Assembly (NCBI RefSeq): GCF_000218785.1
Contig: NZ_AFPO01000011.1
Coordinates: 248,001-312,000 of the forward strand
Origin: Idiomarina sp. A28L
Lineage (GTDB): Bacteria; Pseudomonadota; Gammaproteobacteria; Enterobacterales; Alteromonadaceae
Direction of reading: 5' to 3'
Length of the DNA stretch: 64,000 nucleotides
Part shown: one piece after another, positions 8,773 to 17,345 of the stretch
How the letters are laid out: every line of letters begins with the position of its first letter
How positions within the stretch are numbered: the stretch's first letter is position 1
The notes under the pieces: generated by a model
What the model saw: only the letters and a program-made list of their open reading frames with translations
Databases searched by the model: none
Told to the model about the DNA's origin: nothing
Made by a program: the position numbers and the translations under genes

Positions 8773-9333
8773 ATGAGTTTAACTGCTGCTATATTAATGA
8801 TGGGTACTGTATCGATTCCCACCCATGATGCGTTCTTCGATAATATTCGCCAATACTGCGGTAAGGCATTTGTCGGTCAGGTTGTTGAAGATAACTTTAA
8901 AGGTGTTGAAAATTTTAAGGATAACCGACTGGTCATGCACGTTCGCGAATGCAGTGAAAATGAAATCCGTATTCCTTTTCATATAGGTGATAACCATAGC
9001 CGCACTTGGATACTTACAAAAACAGGCTCAGGTATTACTTTAAAGCATGATCATAGGCAGCCTGATGGTTCTGATGATGACGGCACCATGTATGGCGGCC
9101 AAACTGTTGATGCTGGCTGGGCTAACGCGCAATCATTTCCTGCCGACCAATACTCAAAAGAGGATTTCATTCGCCGGCAAATTCCACAATCTATATGGAA
9201 TACGTGGCACATGTATATCTACCCAGATAACTTCTTTAGTTACCGTTTAACCCGAGAAGGCCGAGAGCTGCGGGTTGATTTTGATCTTACCAACCCGGTA
9301 GAGCTACCACCTACTCCATGGGGTTATGAATAA
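8773..9333 (+). CDS. Uncharacterised secreted protein
   Basis: A 186-residue protein of no recognised family name. The start is fixed: AAGAGG lies 8 bases before the ATG and an in-frame TAA stands 15 bases upstream. The N-terminus (MSLTAAILMMGTVS) is a short hydrophobic stretch lacking the usual positive charge, so secretion is likely but the signal is atypical. The body has two cysteines (YCGKAF, RECSEN) that could form a disulfide, and a His/Asp-rich stretch (HIGDNHSRTW, LKHDHRQPDGSDDDG) that could bind metal or form a polar surface. I recall similar secreted proteins in marine bacteria and xanthomonads with the same conserved segments, all without function. It is monocistronic, with its own terminator. 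Confidence 0.75.
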   Translation: MSLTAAILMMGTVSIPTHDAFFDNIRQYCGKAFVGQVVEDNFKGVENFKDNRLVMHVRECSENEIRIPFHIGDNHSRTWILTKTGSGITLKHDHRQPDGSDDDGTMYGGQTVDAGWANAQSFPADQYSKEDFIRRQIPQSIWNTWHMYIYPDNFFSYRLTREGRELRVDFDLTNPVELPPTPWGYE

Positions 9334-9381
9334 TCGTATTGGTTCTTCACAGGTATTCAAAAAGCGAATCAAATAGCTATA

Positions 9382-9418
9382 AAAAAACGCGCCAAGCTTG
9401 AGCTTAGGCGCGTTTTTT
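9382..9418. terminator. Bidirectional terminator
   Basis: AAAACGCGCC and GGCGCGTTTT, extended by AGCT/AGCT pairing, form a long GC-rich stem flanked by A and T tracts. It sits between the secreted-protein gene and the convergent SPFH gene and can serve both. Confidence 0.9.
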
Positions 9419-9431
9419 ATGGAAATATAAC

Positions 9432-10358
9432 TTACTTAGTTTGTTTTAGTACTTCGGTTAAACCAGCAACTGCGCCACCAATATTACTTAACTCTGCAGG
9501 TAGAATTAAGGTATTGGTTTCCTTGGCAAGCTTACCGAACTCTTTTACGTATTGCTCAGCTACACGTAAGTTAACCGCATCACGGCCACCCGGCTCGTTA
9601 ATCGCGATAGCAATCTTATGTAAACCCTCTGCAGTAGCGATGGCAATAAGCTCGATTTCCCGCGCCCGGCCTTCAGCTTCGTTGATTTGCTTGAGTTTTT
9701 CACCCTCAGATAAATTGATAACTTCTTGCTTCTGGCCTTCAGAAACATTGATCATCGCCTGGCGTTCACCTTCAGATTTGGCAATAGCGGCTCTTCGTTC
9801 ACGCTCTGCACGCATTTGCTGTTCTAACGCATCTTTAATTGAAGCAGGAAGTTCGATATCGGAAATCTCGTAACGCAATACTTTGATTCCCCAAGGAGAA
9901 GCAGCTTCATCTAGAGCTTTTACAACTTCTTCGTTTATTGCAGCACGCTCTTCAAACGTTTTATCAAGATCTGTTTGGCCGATCACTGAGCGCATCGTGG
10001 TTTGTGCTAGCTGCGAAGAAGCATAACGGTAATCGTTGATACCATAGCTTGCTTTGTAAGCATCAATCACTTGAATATAAAGCACACCGTTGATACCTAC
10101 TTGAATGTTGTCTTTTGTTACACAAGCTTGCCGCTCAACGTCAATTACTTCTTCCTTAAGTGTTTGGATATAAGCAACTTTATCGATAAACGGAATCAGT
10201 AAGTGAAAACCAGAATCAAGTGTCCGATTGTATTTACCCAAGCGTTCGATAACGTAGTTTGAACGCTGCGGAACGATACGTGCTGTTTTCAAAATTATGA
10301 TAATTACGGCTACAGCAAAACCGATAGAGAGAATGCTCCCGATGTTAATTTCTTCCAT
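9432..10358 (-). CDS. qmcA: SPFH/band-7 membrane protein, QmcA/paraslipin type
   Basis: A 308-residue stomatin/prohibitin-family protein. Residues about 9-26 form the single N-terminal membrane anchor, followed by the SPFH domain (IVPQRSNYVIERLGKYNRTLDSGFHLLIPFID is the family opening). A long charged helical region follows (about 190-245), rich in Glu, Ala and Arg with repeated SEGE/SEGQ units, which drives oligomerisation. These proteins form large cage-like or ring assemblies on the inner membrane and are linked to membrane microdomains and control of membrane proteases. The NfeD-family gene lies 17 bases upstream on the same strand, the standard operon partner, which supports the assignment. 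Confidence 0.9.
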   Translation of the reverse strand: MEEINIGSILSIGFAVAVIIIILKTARIVPQRSNYVIERLGKYNRTLDSGFHLLIPFIDKVAYIQTLKEEVIDVERQACVTKDNIQVGINGVLYIQVIDAYKASYGINDYRYASSQLAQTTMRSVIGQTDLDKTFEERAAINEEVVKALDEAASPWGIKVLRYEISDIELPASIKDALEQQMRAERERRAAIAKSEGERQAMINVSEGQKQEVINLSEGEKLKQINEAEGRAREIELIAIATAEGLHKIAIAINEPGGRDAVNLRVAEQYVKEFGKLAKETNTLILPAELSNIGGAVAGLTEVLKQTK

Positions 10359-10375
10359 TCTAATATTCCTCAGTG

Positions 10376-10840
10376 TTAATTACTTTCTGTAATATTTACA
10401 GGTTCATTTTTGGTAACTGTAAGGTGAATGCCTTCGTTTTTTATTACGTAAGCGACATCCCCCTTCTTTAAATCGTCTTCTGATTGCGCATCCCACTGCA
10501 CACCGTTAAGAACAACGCGCCCGGTACCTTGCTTAAAATCTTTGTGCACTATTACTCTTTCACCTAGGTCTTTGGTGAACACGGTGCCATGCTGATCTTT
10601 GTTTGCAATGTAGCCATTGAACCACTGCTTTAATTTACCGCGTGCGGTAAAGAGCATAATTAAACTTACCACGCCGAACACCATATATTGTGCCGAAGTG
10701 CTCTCAATGATTCCGAAAGTTAAAAGCACTCCGGTTACAATCGCGCCAATCCCTAAGAACACCGCTAAAACGCTCGTAGCAAGCAGTTCGGTGATAATAA
10801 GAACAATACCTATAATAATCCAAATAACAGCAGTACTCAT
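10376..10840 (-). CDS. NfeD family membrane protein
   Basis: A 154-residue protein. Two or three hydrophobic segments occupy about residues 4-65, followed by a soluble C-terminal OB-fold-like domain of about 70 residues (containing GTVFTKDLGERVIVHKDF and GRVVLNGVQWDAQS), the standard plan of short NfeD proteins such as YbbK/YbbL partners. NfeD proteins work with SPFH partners, and the qmcA-like gene follows 17 bases downstream. AGGAAACC lies just before the ATG. The MaoC-like gene ends 72 bases upstream on the same strand with no terminator between, so that gene may be part of the transcript. Confidence 0.88.
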   Translation of the reverse strand: MSTAVIWIIIGIVLIITELLATSVLAVFLGIGAIVTGVLLTFGIIESTSAQYMVFGVVSLIMLFTARGKLKQWFNGYIANKDQHGTVFTKDLGERVIVHKDFKQGTGRVVLNGVQWDAQSEDDLKKGDVAYVIKNEGIHLTVTKNEPVNITESN

Positions 10841-10912
10841 TATGGTTTCCTGTAAGCTTCTGTTTTATATGTTGATAGCGCTTATTAAAGAATACTTTAA
10901 ATCACACCATCA

Positions 10913-11833
10913 TTAATTAAAGTTAAATGACTCAGAGTTTGCATAGGCACCATCAAGGTAAACTTTTTTCCCAATTGCATCAGTAACCATTAATGTGCCC
11001 TGCTGTATGGTTTCTGTTTTAATTTCTGCATGTTGATAATGCAGCGCAGCATCGGCCGGCAATATCAGAGGCCGGCGAAAAGCAATATCCATAGCCACGA
11101 TTGGCAACCCAAACTCGCTCTCTAAATCTGATTGGGCATGCGCAACTGAATACATCCCATGGATAATAGGCCGAGCAAATCCAAACCAGCGAGAAAGCCA
11201 TGGATGCAAATGAATTGGGTTATAGTCGCCAGACAAATGTGCGTAAGTACGGCCCAAATCACTCCCTAATTGCCATAATCCGGGGCTTTTAAAAGCCTTC
11301 AGATCAGGTGCGGGGGCTTCTCTGCGGCGCCCAGCGGTGGGTGGTTCTCCCCCGCCGACCTGGTAAGTGCTCAGGCATTCCGCTACCAAAACACCATCTT
11401 GGAAGAAATCTACTTTATAGATTGGCCGAACCCGTTTTCTTGTAGCGGCTCGCTCGGGCATCTCTATGTTAACTTCGATAATAAAGCCTTGGTTCATATT
11501 TGGCGGATTATGGTACGCCATTGCGTTGGCAACATGAACCATGCCTAGAATTGGCCACGGGAACTCAGGGTCAAGCATGGCTGCAAGATGAGCGCGTTGC
11601 GCTAACAAGTAAAAATATGTCAGGGGAACTTCACTTTTCAGGCCTGGGAAGGCTTGTTTATATTTTTTTAGATGATCACCAGCAATTGAATCTACCTGAA
11701 ACGTGAAATGAAGATTATTAGGGCTCACCGAGCCTCTTCTGCGAATCATCGTTGGCACAGCACGCACTAACATAAATGGTAATGCTGGTAATTCCCTTTC
11801 TTTTGACATCGAAACTTGCTTTAGCGATGACAT
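10913..11833 (-). CDS. MaoC-like dehydratase domain protein
   Basis: A 306-residue cytoplasmic protein. The C-terminal half holds the hydratase-2 motif region (YAHLSGDYNPIHLHPWLSRWFGF then HGMYS), which in (R)-specific enoyl-CoA hydratases carries the catalytic Asp and His. The N-terminal half is likely a second, degenerate hot-dog fold, as in double hot-dog MaoC proteins. Its substrate, probably an acyl-CoA or acyl-ACP, cannot be named. The ATG at 11833 is preferred: GGAG lies 9 bases upstream, while the in-frame TTG 15 bases earlier would overlap that site. It may be transcribed together with the downstream nfeD-qmcA pair, although no functional link is known. Confidence 0.85.
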   Translation of the reverse strand: MSSLKQVSMSKERELPALPFMLVRAVPTMIRRRGSVSPNNLHFTFQVDSIAGDHLKKYKQAFPGLKSEVPLTYFYLLAQRAHLAAMLDPEFPWPILGMVHVANAMAYHNPPNMNQGFIIEVNIEMPERAATRKRVRPIYKVDFFQDGVLVAECLSTYQVGGGEPPTAGRRREAPAPDLKAFKSPGLWQLGSDLGRTYAHLSGDYNPIHLHPWLSRWFGFARPIIHGMYSVAHAQSDLESEFGLPIVAMDIAFRRPLILPADAALHYQHAEIKTETIQQGTLMVTDAIGKKVYLDGAYANSESFNFN

Positions 11834-11950
11834 ATATAACAGCTCCAAAAGCGCCTAAATCAAATTCATAATAGCAAAAGTGCATAACTGCGGTGTAACT
11901 ATTTCGTTAACAAAGATTTCAAGCCCTTAACAATTGTTCACTGAGATGGC

Positions 11951-12841
11951 TTAGTTATTGGTTCGCGCGGCTTCTAAGGTAGCGGTTAACGCTTTACCTA
12001 AATGGGTTTCCATAATATCGCGATAGGCTTGCGAGTTCCGGTAACCCCCTTCAGCCGCAAAAAAAGCTGTAAGCATGGTTGCCCAATCATTATTATGCGG
12101 CATGATAATACCGAACGTTTCACCGAAATCATCGGCAATAGCGTGGTGCATTAAAGAGATACCACTATCAACTGCACGCCAGTAGTTGTAAGCATCAATA
12201 TAGCTGTAATAACCCTCACTAGCCACAGCATTGATGATTTCTGGATTGCTCGTAGCTTGGGCAATGGGAAGTGATGGTTGAAAGCGATCTCGCAGTTCGG
12301 TAACTCGAACTTCATGCAGCGTGCCAGAAAATGCCATAGGCTTTAAATCGGCAAAGTTGCGGGCAATATCATCCCAACCTTCCAATTCGGTAACCTCGTT
12401 ATTGGTAATCAGTACAGCAACGTTGTTGAGATATGCTGGCGAAAATTGTAGCTCCTCTTTCCTTGCTTCAGTAATCGTAACGTTGCCTAAGCCAAACACA
12501 CCACCATCTGCAGAAACAATACGCTGATAGAATGTTTGCCAATTTGTTTCCGCAACAAATTCTAGCTCAACGTTAACCGCATGATAGCGTTCAAACCAAC
12601 GAACGAAATCGCGCATAATTTCCACCGTAACACCGGTAAGCTCATTATTTTCATCGTGGTAAGCAAAACCATCAGCCTCAACATAGAGAACACGAAGGCT
12701 GGCGGCTCCAGAGCTCTTAGCTTCTGTATAAGAGGTTCCCGAATCGTTGCCGCCGCTAGGTGAACAAGCGCTTAAGAATATGGCTGTGAACACAACCAAT
12801 GCTGCGAATGGGCTTTTTCGTGAGCTGATACTATTCATCAT
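11951..12841 (-). CDS. Periplasmic substrate-binding lipoprotein (SBP family 3)
   Basis: A 296-residue lipoprotein. The signal peptide ends in the lipobox LSAC, so the mature N-terminal Cys is probably acylated. The rest follows the amino-acid-type extracellular solute-binding fold: LRVLYVEADGFAYHDENNELTGVTVEIMRDF, then GGVFGLGNVTITEARKEELQFSPAYLNN, the ligand-domain signature. No permease or ATPase gene is nearby, so it is an orphan binding protein, perhaps a sensor or a partner of a distant transporter. It lies 3 bases downstream of another lipoprotein gene and is almost certainly co-transcribed with it. Both diverge from the ccoN oxidase operon. Confidence 0.82.
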   Translation of the reverse strand: MMNSISSRKSPFAALVVFTAIFLSACSPSGGNDSGTSYTEAKSSGAASLRVLYVEADGFAYHDENNELTGVTVEIMRDFVRWFERYHAVNVELEFVAETNWQTFYQRIVSADGGVFGLGNVTITEARKEELQFSPAYLNNVAVLITNNEVTELEGWDDIARNFADLKPMAFSGTLHEVRVTELRDRFQPSLPIAQATSNPEIINAVASEGYYSYIDAYNYWRAVDSGISLMHHAIADDFGETFGIIMPHNNDWATMLTAFFAAEGGYRNSQAYRDIMETHLGKALTATLEAARTNN

Positions 12842-12844
12842 TAA

Positions 12845-13360
12845 CTACCATGTTGATTGAAAAGAAATATGCACTTTCTCTGTGCCTCTGGGTTCATTCT
12901 CATGAGCTATCGTTATTTCAAGCTGCCAGATCATTTTCGGGTCTGTACAGGCACCCAAAAGAATATCAGCCTGCCATAGATTCCTACCAATTGATTCCCA
13001 AATAACCGGAATTCTACCCATATACATACTTAAGCCTGTGATCTCACTGCCTACAATAAACGTTTCTGATGGTGTACGTAAATGCATTGATATGGGTTGT
13101 TCAACTGGCATTAACGGATCTGAGCTCCGCAGCTCAACATCGCCAAGTGAAGATGAAAAGCTACAATTGCTATCAACGATAGTTGAAGGCGTGTTGAAAT
13201 CCTCATCAAATTGATGCAATGCGCACAGCTGAATGGCCGCATTAATATTTTTTTTATCATTACAGCCAGTAATAAGAAAAAGCAAAATTACAACAATCGC
13301 GGCGGTTTTGTAACCGTTTTGCGAGAAAACGCTACAATTTGGCAAGCTCTTTAATAACAT
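12845..13360 (-). CDS. Lipoprotein with YtkA/FixH-like domain (tentative)
   Basis: A 171-residue protein with a hydrophobic segment ending in LITGC, a lipobox. The C-terminal part (ISMHLRTPSETFIVGSEITG, LSMYMGRIPVIWES, NLWQADILLGACTDPKMIWQLEITI) has the rhythm of YtkA-like/FixH immunoglobulin-type domains: a Met-rich strand, MGxIPV, then a xxWxAxxLLGxCxxxxMxW block. Such domains are found in copper and oxidase-assembly proteins, which would fit the neighbouring cbb3 cluster. This is pattern resemblance only. The methionines and the Cys in LLGAC could be metal ligands. It is the first gene of a two-gene transcript with the binding lipoprotein and is divergent from ccoN (about 210 bases between). 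Confidence 0.6.
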   Translation of the reverse strand: MLLKSLPNCSVFSQNGYKTAAIVVILLFLITGCNDKKNINAAIQLCALHQFDEDFNTPSTIVDSNCSFSSSLGDVELRSSDPLMPVEQPISMHLRTPSETFIVGSEITGLSMYMGRIPVIWESIGRNLWQADILLGACTDPKMIWQLEITIAHENEPRGTEKVHISFQSTW

Positions 13361-13416
13361 TTGCTAAGGCTCCAAATTATTAACCAAAAAATATTGTTTA
13401 TCTAACCGGAAATACT

Positions 13417-13457
13417 TTGATCTCGGTCATGTTCTGAAGGCTCGTTTACACTGTATT
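13417..13457 (+). promoter_or_regulatory. Possible FNR box and -10 of the ccoN promoter
   Basis: TTGATctcgGTCAT at 13417-13430 matches the FNR consensus TTGAT-N4-ATCAA at 8 of 10 positions. A weak -10 (TGTATT, 13452-13457) lies where a site centred about 41 bases before the start would place it, the usual class II activation geometry. An FNR homologue is encoded 7 kb downstream. This is inference from position and consensus. Confidence 0.45.
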
Positions 13458-13569
13458 TCCATATGTAAAAGCCGTACAATTATCCAGGTTTCGGGATTAC
13501 TTGAACCGCGAATTTTGTGGCGTAAGTATCTCAATCTCTGTTCTGTAAACTACAGCGGATTTTAAAATA

Positions 13570-15006
13570 ATGAGTACAACTTCAAATCAACCTGTCGACT
13601 ATAACCTAAAGGTGGTTAAGCAGTTTACTGTAATGACCATTATTTGGGGTATTATCGGGATGGCCGTTGGTGTTTTGATTGCAGCCCAGCTTGTGTGGCC
13701 AGCGCTCAACTTCGATACTCCATGGTTAACCTACTCTCGTCTCCGCCCATTGCACACCAATGCAGTGATATTCGCGTTTGGCACCAGCGCCCTTTTCGCT
13801 ACTGGTTATTATGTAGTGCAAAAAACCTGTCAAGTTCGATTGTTTTCTGATCGGCTTGCTGCGTTTACGTTTTGGGGTTGGCAAGCAGTTATAGTCGGTG
13901 CGGTAATCACTTTGCCAATGGGTATTACCACCAGTAAAGAATATGCTGAATTAGAATGGCCACTTTCAATTTTGATTGCCATCGTTTGGATAGCATTCAT
14001 TATTGTGTTTTTCGGTACGCTGGCCATCCGCAGAACTTCGCATATTTATGTTGCTAACTGGTTCTATGGTGCCTTTATAATCGCTGTTGCCATGCTGCAC
14101 ATCGGCAACAATCTAGCGATTCCAGTTTCCTTTACCAAATCATATTCGATATATGCAGGTGCTGTAGATGCCATGATGCAGTGGTGGTATGGCCATAATG
14201 CCGTAGGTTTCCTACTTACCGCTGGCTTCTTGGGTATGATGTATTACTTTGTACCCAAGCAGGCAGAGCGCCCGGTTTATTCATATCGTTTGTCGATTGT
14301 GCACTTTTGGACGTTGATCACCATTTATATTTGGGCTGGTCCGCACCACTTGCACTACACCGCCCTACCAGATTGGGCGCAATCAGTTGGTATGGTGATG
14401 TCGGTTATTCTGTTCGTTCCTTCATGGGGTGGCATGATTAACGGTATCATGACCTTATCAGGCGCTTGGCATAAGCTGCGTACTGACCCGATTTTACGAT
14501 TCTTAATTGTTTCGCTTTCTTTCTACGGTATGTCTACGTTTGAAGGGCCGATGATGGCAATCAAATCAGTGAATGCACTTTCGCATTACACCGATTGGAC
14601 GATTGGTCATGTGCACTCTGGTGCGCTCGGCTGGGTAGCCATGATTTCTATTGGTGCGATATATCACCTAATTCCCATTTTGTTCGATCGGGAACGCATG
14701 TACAGCGTGAAATTGATCAATACCCATTTCTGGTTACACACTATCGGCGTTGTTCTTTATATCGTAGCAATGTGGATCTCTGGTGTAACTCAGGGGCTTA
14801 TGTGGCGCGCAGTAAACTCCGATGGCACGTTAACGTATAGTTTCGTTGAAAGCTTAGAAGCGTCATATCCGTTCTATTTTGTGCGCTTTGTAGGTGGCTT
14901 ATTCGTAGTGGCTGGTATGTTAATCATGGGCTACAACGTTTTGAAAACTATTCGTACCAATAAACTTCGTAGTGGTGAGCCTTTGGCCGCTGCTGAACCG
15001 GCGTAA
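13570..15006 (+). CDS. ccoN: cbb3-type cytochrome c oxidase subunit I
   Basis: A 478-residue polytopic inner-membrane protein, the catalytic subunit that reduces O2 at a heme b3-CuB centre and pumps protons with high oxygen affinity. About twelve hydrophobic helices are visible. Histidine ligand motifs include [15 protein letters not shown] (heme), [26 protein letters not shown] (CuB/active site), [13 protein letters not shown] and [19 protein letters not shown] (heme b and b3). Length agrees with CcoN. It is followed 13 bases later by ccoO, which has its own strong AAGGAGG site, and the full ccoNOQP operon continues. Expression is probably raised under low oxygen by the FNR-type regulator. 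Confidence 0.97.
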   Translation: MSTTSNQPVDYNLKVVKQFTVMTIIWGIIGMAVGVLIAAQLVWPALNFDTPWLTYSRLRPLHTNAVIFAFGTSALFATGYYVVQKTCQVRLFSDRLAAFTFWGWQAVIVGAVITLPMGITTSKEYAELEWPLSILIAIVWIAFIIVFFGTLAIRRTSHIYVANWFYGAFIIAVAMLHIGNNLAIPVSFTKSYSIYAGAVDAMMQWWYGHNAVGFLLTAGFLGMMYYFVPKQAERPVYSYRLSIVHFWTLITIYIWAGPHHLHYTALPDWAQSVGMVMSVILFVPSWGGMINGIMTLSGAWHKLRTDPILRFLIVSLSFYGMSTFEGPMMAIKSVNALSHYTDWTIGHVHSGALGWVAMISIGAIYHLIPILFDRERMYSVKLINTHFWLHTIGVVLYIVAMWISGVTQGLMWRAVNSDGTLTYSFVESLEASYPFYFVRFVGGLFVVAGMLIMGYNVLKTIRTNKLRSGEPLAAAEPA

Positions 15007-15019
15007 AGGAGGCTAATTC

Positions 15020-15628
15020 ATGAGTAAGAATAAACATGAGAAAGTTGAGAAGCACGTCGGTTGGCTTGCAGTATTCGCAATTATTGCAATTTCAATTGGT
15101 GGCTTAGTAGAGATCACCCCACTACTGTTTCAAAAACAGGTGCAAGAGCCAGTTCGTGATCTTAAGCCTTACACTGCTCTGCAGTTGGAAGGTAGAGATA
15201 TCTACATTCGCGAAGGTTGTGTTGGTTGCCATAGCCAAATGATTCGTCCGTTCCGGGCTGAAACAGAACGTTATGGCCACTATTCAGTAGCCGGTGAATC
15301 GGTATGGGAACATCCGTTCTTGTGGGGCTCAAAACGCACAGGCCCAGATTTGGCCCGTGTTGGAGAGCGCTACAGCGATGAGTGGCACTATGTTCATCTT
15401 ATGAACCCGCGTGCAGTAGTACCAGAATCGAATATGCCAGGATATCCTTGGCTAGCTGAAAACACCCTAGATGGAAAACTTACCGCTCGTAAAATGCGCG
15501 CGTTCCAAACTTTAGGTGTGCCTTATAGTGATGAAGATATTGAGGGTGCACAAGCAGCCGTTCAAGGAAAAACAGAGATGGAAGCATTAATTGCCTATCT
15601 GCAATCCTTGGGCACGGCACTGAGGTAG
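15020..15628 (+). CDS. ccoO: cbb3-type cytochrome c oxidase subunit II (mono-heme)
   Basis: A 202-residue membrane-anchored c-type cytochrome. One N-terminal helix (about 14-36) anchors it with the heme domain in the periplasm. A single heme c attachment site CVGCH is at residues 67-71, followed by the family segment [10 protein letters not shown]. The axial Met is probably in ESNMPGYPW. It passes electrons from CcoP to the CcoN active site. AAGGAGG lies about 8 bases before the ATG. The ccoQ gene begins 2 bases after its stop. Confidence 0.97.
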   Translation: MSKNKHEKVEKHVGWLAVFAIIAISIGGLVEITPLLFQKQVQEPVRDLKPYTALQLEGRDIYIREGCVGCHSQMIRPFRAETERYGHYSVAGESVWEHPFLWGSKRTGPDLARVGERYSDEWHYVHLMNPRAVVPESNMPGYPWLAENTLDGKLTARKMRAFQTLGVPYSDEDIEGAQAAVQGKTEMEALIAYLQSLGTALR

Positions 15629-15630
15629 TT

Positions 15631-15810
15631 ATGGGTGCAGGATTTCAAGCGTTTCACACAGCCTTAGTGTTTGGCGTAATCATTGCGGTGATTGTGTGGG
15701 CATTTTGGCCGAAGAATAAAGAAAAATTTGACCGCCGTGCTGAATCTATCTTCGAAGAAGATAAAGATAAAGCTGAGCGCAAGAAACAGGAGTCAAACAA
15801 AGATGAGTAG
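15631..15810 (+). CDS. ccoQ: cbb3-type oxidase assembly subunit CcoQ
   Basis: A 59-residue protein translated from ATG 15631 to TAG 15808-15810. It has one membrane helix (AFHTALVFGVIIAVIVWAFW) followed by a strongly charged tail (PKNKEKFDRRAESIFEEDKDK). This is the usual plan of CcoQ/FixQ, which stabilises the assembled oxidase. It starts 2 bases after ccoO and its last 8 bases overlap the ccoP start (ATG 15803), indicating translational coupling in the four-gene operon. Confidence 0.93.
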   Translation: MGAGFQAFHTALVFGVIIAVIVWAFWPKNKEKFDRRAESIFEEDKDKAERKKQESNKDE

Positions 15811-16756
15811 CTTCTGGAGTTGGTGGATTATCGTTCTCACCCTAGGTACCCTAGTTGGCGTTGCCATAATACTTAGATGGAACATGAAAAACTTCACTGA
15901 TGTTGAAGAAGGCGAAAGCATGGGCCATGAGTTCGATGGTATTATCGAGCTCAACAACCCTTTGCCAACATGGTGGACAGTGCTTTTCTGGCTTTGTTTA
16001 GCGTGGGGTCTTTTGTACCTCATCTTGTATCCAGGCTTAGGTAATTTTAAAGGCCTATTAGGATGGCAAAGCTCAAACCAGCACGTACTTTCTATTGAAG
16101 AATCTCGGCAAGCGGTTATCGATGCGCGTGAAGCTGGGCTAAACATCGAATACGATCGCGAGTTAGCCCGCGCAGATGAAGTGTATGGTCCTATTTTCCA
16201 ACAATATGCATCAATGGAAATCGATGCGATTGCGGAAGATCGTGATGCTTTACGGATTGGTCAGCGTTTGTTCTTACAAAACTGTGCCCAATGCCATGGT
16301 TCCGATGCACGAGGCTCACTTGGCTTCCCGAATTTAACCGATGGTATATTTAGCTGGGGCGGAAGCTCAAGCCATGTGTATACCACGTTAATGGATGGCC
16401 GTAGAGCACAAATGCCAGCGTTCTTAGAGCAGCTTGGTGAGCAAGGAATTACCGAAGTTGCGGCCTATGTACTTAGCCTGAGTGGCCGTGCTGTAGACCG
16501 TGATTTAGCACGTGCAGGTGAACAGCAATTTGCGGTTTGCTCGGCTTGCCACGGTCAAGATGGTAAAGGTAACATCGCTTTAGGTTCGCCAGATTTAACC
16601 AATAACGTATGGCTATACGGCGGTTCACAGCGCGCTGTTGAAGAAACCCTTCGTTATGGCCGCAATGGCGTTATGCCAGCATGGGGTGAAATCTTAGGCG
16701 AAGATAAAGTAAAAATATTGTCTGGATATGTTCTTAGCCTTTCGGCTGAAGATTGA
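15803..16756 (+). CDS. ccoP: cbb3-type cytochrome c oxidase subunit III (di-heme)
   Basis: A 317-residue di-heme cytochrome that accepts electrons from soluble c-type cytochromes or the bc1 complex and feeds the oxidase. Two N-terminal hydrophobic segments (WWIIVLTLGTLVGVAIIL; WWTVLFWLCLAWGLLYLIL) anchor it, with two heme c sites at CAQCH (Cys161) and CSACH (Cys246). I choose ATG 15803 (MSSFWSWWII), which overlaps the end of ccoQ, because an open frame extends upstream only as a ccoQ shadow. A terminator follows at 16781. The fixH-ccoI-ccoS maturation genes lie just beyond. Confidence 0.96.
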   Translation: MSSFWSWWIIVLTLGTLVGVAIILRWNMKNFTDVEEGESMGHEFDGIIELNNPLPTWWTVLFWLCLAWGLLYLILYPGLGNFKGLLGWQSSNQHVLSIEESRQAVIDAREAGLNIEYDRELARADEVYGPIFQQYASMEIDAIAEDRDALRIGQRLFLQNCAQCHGSDARGSLGFPNLTDGIFSWGGSSSHVYTTLMDGRRAQMPAFLEQLGEQGITEVAAYVLSLSGRAVDRDLARAGEQQFAVCSACHGQDGKGNIALGSPDLTNNVWLYGGSQRAVEETLRYGRNGVMPAWGEILGEDKVKILSGYVLSLSAED

Positions 16757-16780
16757 TAGATATCATATACTAGGCAAGGA

Positions 16781-16804
16781 AGCCCCGTTCTACGGGGCTT
16801 TTTG
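16781..16804 (+). terminator. Terminator after ccoNOQP
   Basis: AGCCCCGT and ACGGGGCT form an 8-base-pair stem with a TCT loop and five following T residues. It lies between ccoP and fixH, so the structural operon can end here, with some read-through possible into the maturation genes. Confidence 0.9.
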
Positions 16805-16821
16805 TTAATTGGAGTAACACA

Positions 16822-17334
16822 ATGCAGTTAAAAAACGGGCAAACTGTTCCTTGGTATAAGGTTAGTTGGGTTTGGTACATTATTTTCATGAAATTTGCCG
16901 TTATTACGGCATGTATCGTGACCGCCATTTTAATTGTAAAAAACCCAATTTCTATGGTGAACGACGATTATTACAGTGAAGGCCGTACGATAAACTTAGA
17001 ACTAAAACGAGTTGCTGAAGCTGAATCACGCAATTTATCATTTTACATGGATATCAGTGGAACTGATCTTAACTTGCGCTTCCGCTCGGGTGAACCAGAC
17101 GATCAAAGCTCCTTACTGGTAACTTTTTACCACCCTACTACTCACAATTATGATTTTAGTTTGCGTATGCCGCGTTCAGGTGATGATACATATCGTCAGC
17201 AATTACCAAGAGAAATCAAAGGCCACTGGCGCGTTGATATCGAGCCTTTTGATAAAGCTTGGCGAGTAAGCCAAAATATACATTTACCAGCCGCTCAAAC
17301 TATCACTCTGCTACCTGAAAATTACGGTATATGA
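16822..17334 (+). CDS. ccoH: FixH/CcoH family cbb3 oxidase assembly protein
   Basis: A 170-residue protein with one hydrophobic N-terminal helix (YIIFMKFAVITACIVTAILIV) and a periplasmic domain with the FixH segment NDDYYSEGRTINLELKR. FixH is needed for cbb3 oxidase maturation together with the copper ATPase FixI/CcoI and FixS/CcoS. GGAG lies about 9 bases before the ATG. ccoI starts 11 bases after its stop, so these maturation genes form one transcript after the ccoP terminator. Confidence 0.9.
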   Translation: MQLKNGQTVPWYKVSWVWYIIFMKFAVITACIVTAILIVKNPISMVNDDYYSEGRTINLELKRVAEAESRNLSFYMDISGTDLNLRFRSGEPDDQSSLLVTFYHPTTHNYDFSLRMPRSGDDTYRQQLPREIKGHWRVDIEPFDKAWRVSQNIHLPAAQTITLLPENYGI

Positions 17335-17345
17335 GGGCCTAAGAA

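Noticed and set aside
9514-9873. 119-codon plus-strand frame opposite the SPFH gene
   Set aside because: Ser/Ile-rich antisense frame caused by the repeated coding sequence of the helical region.
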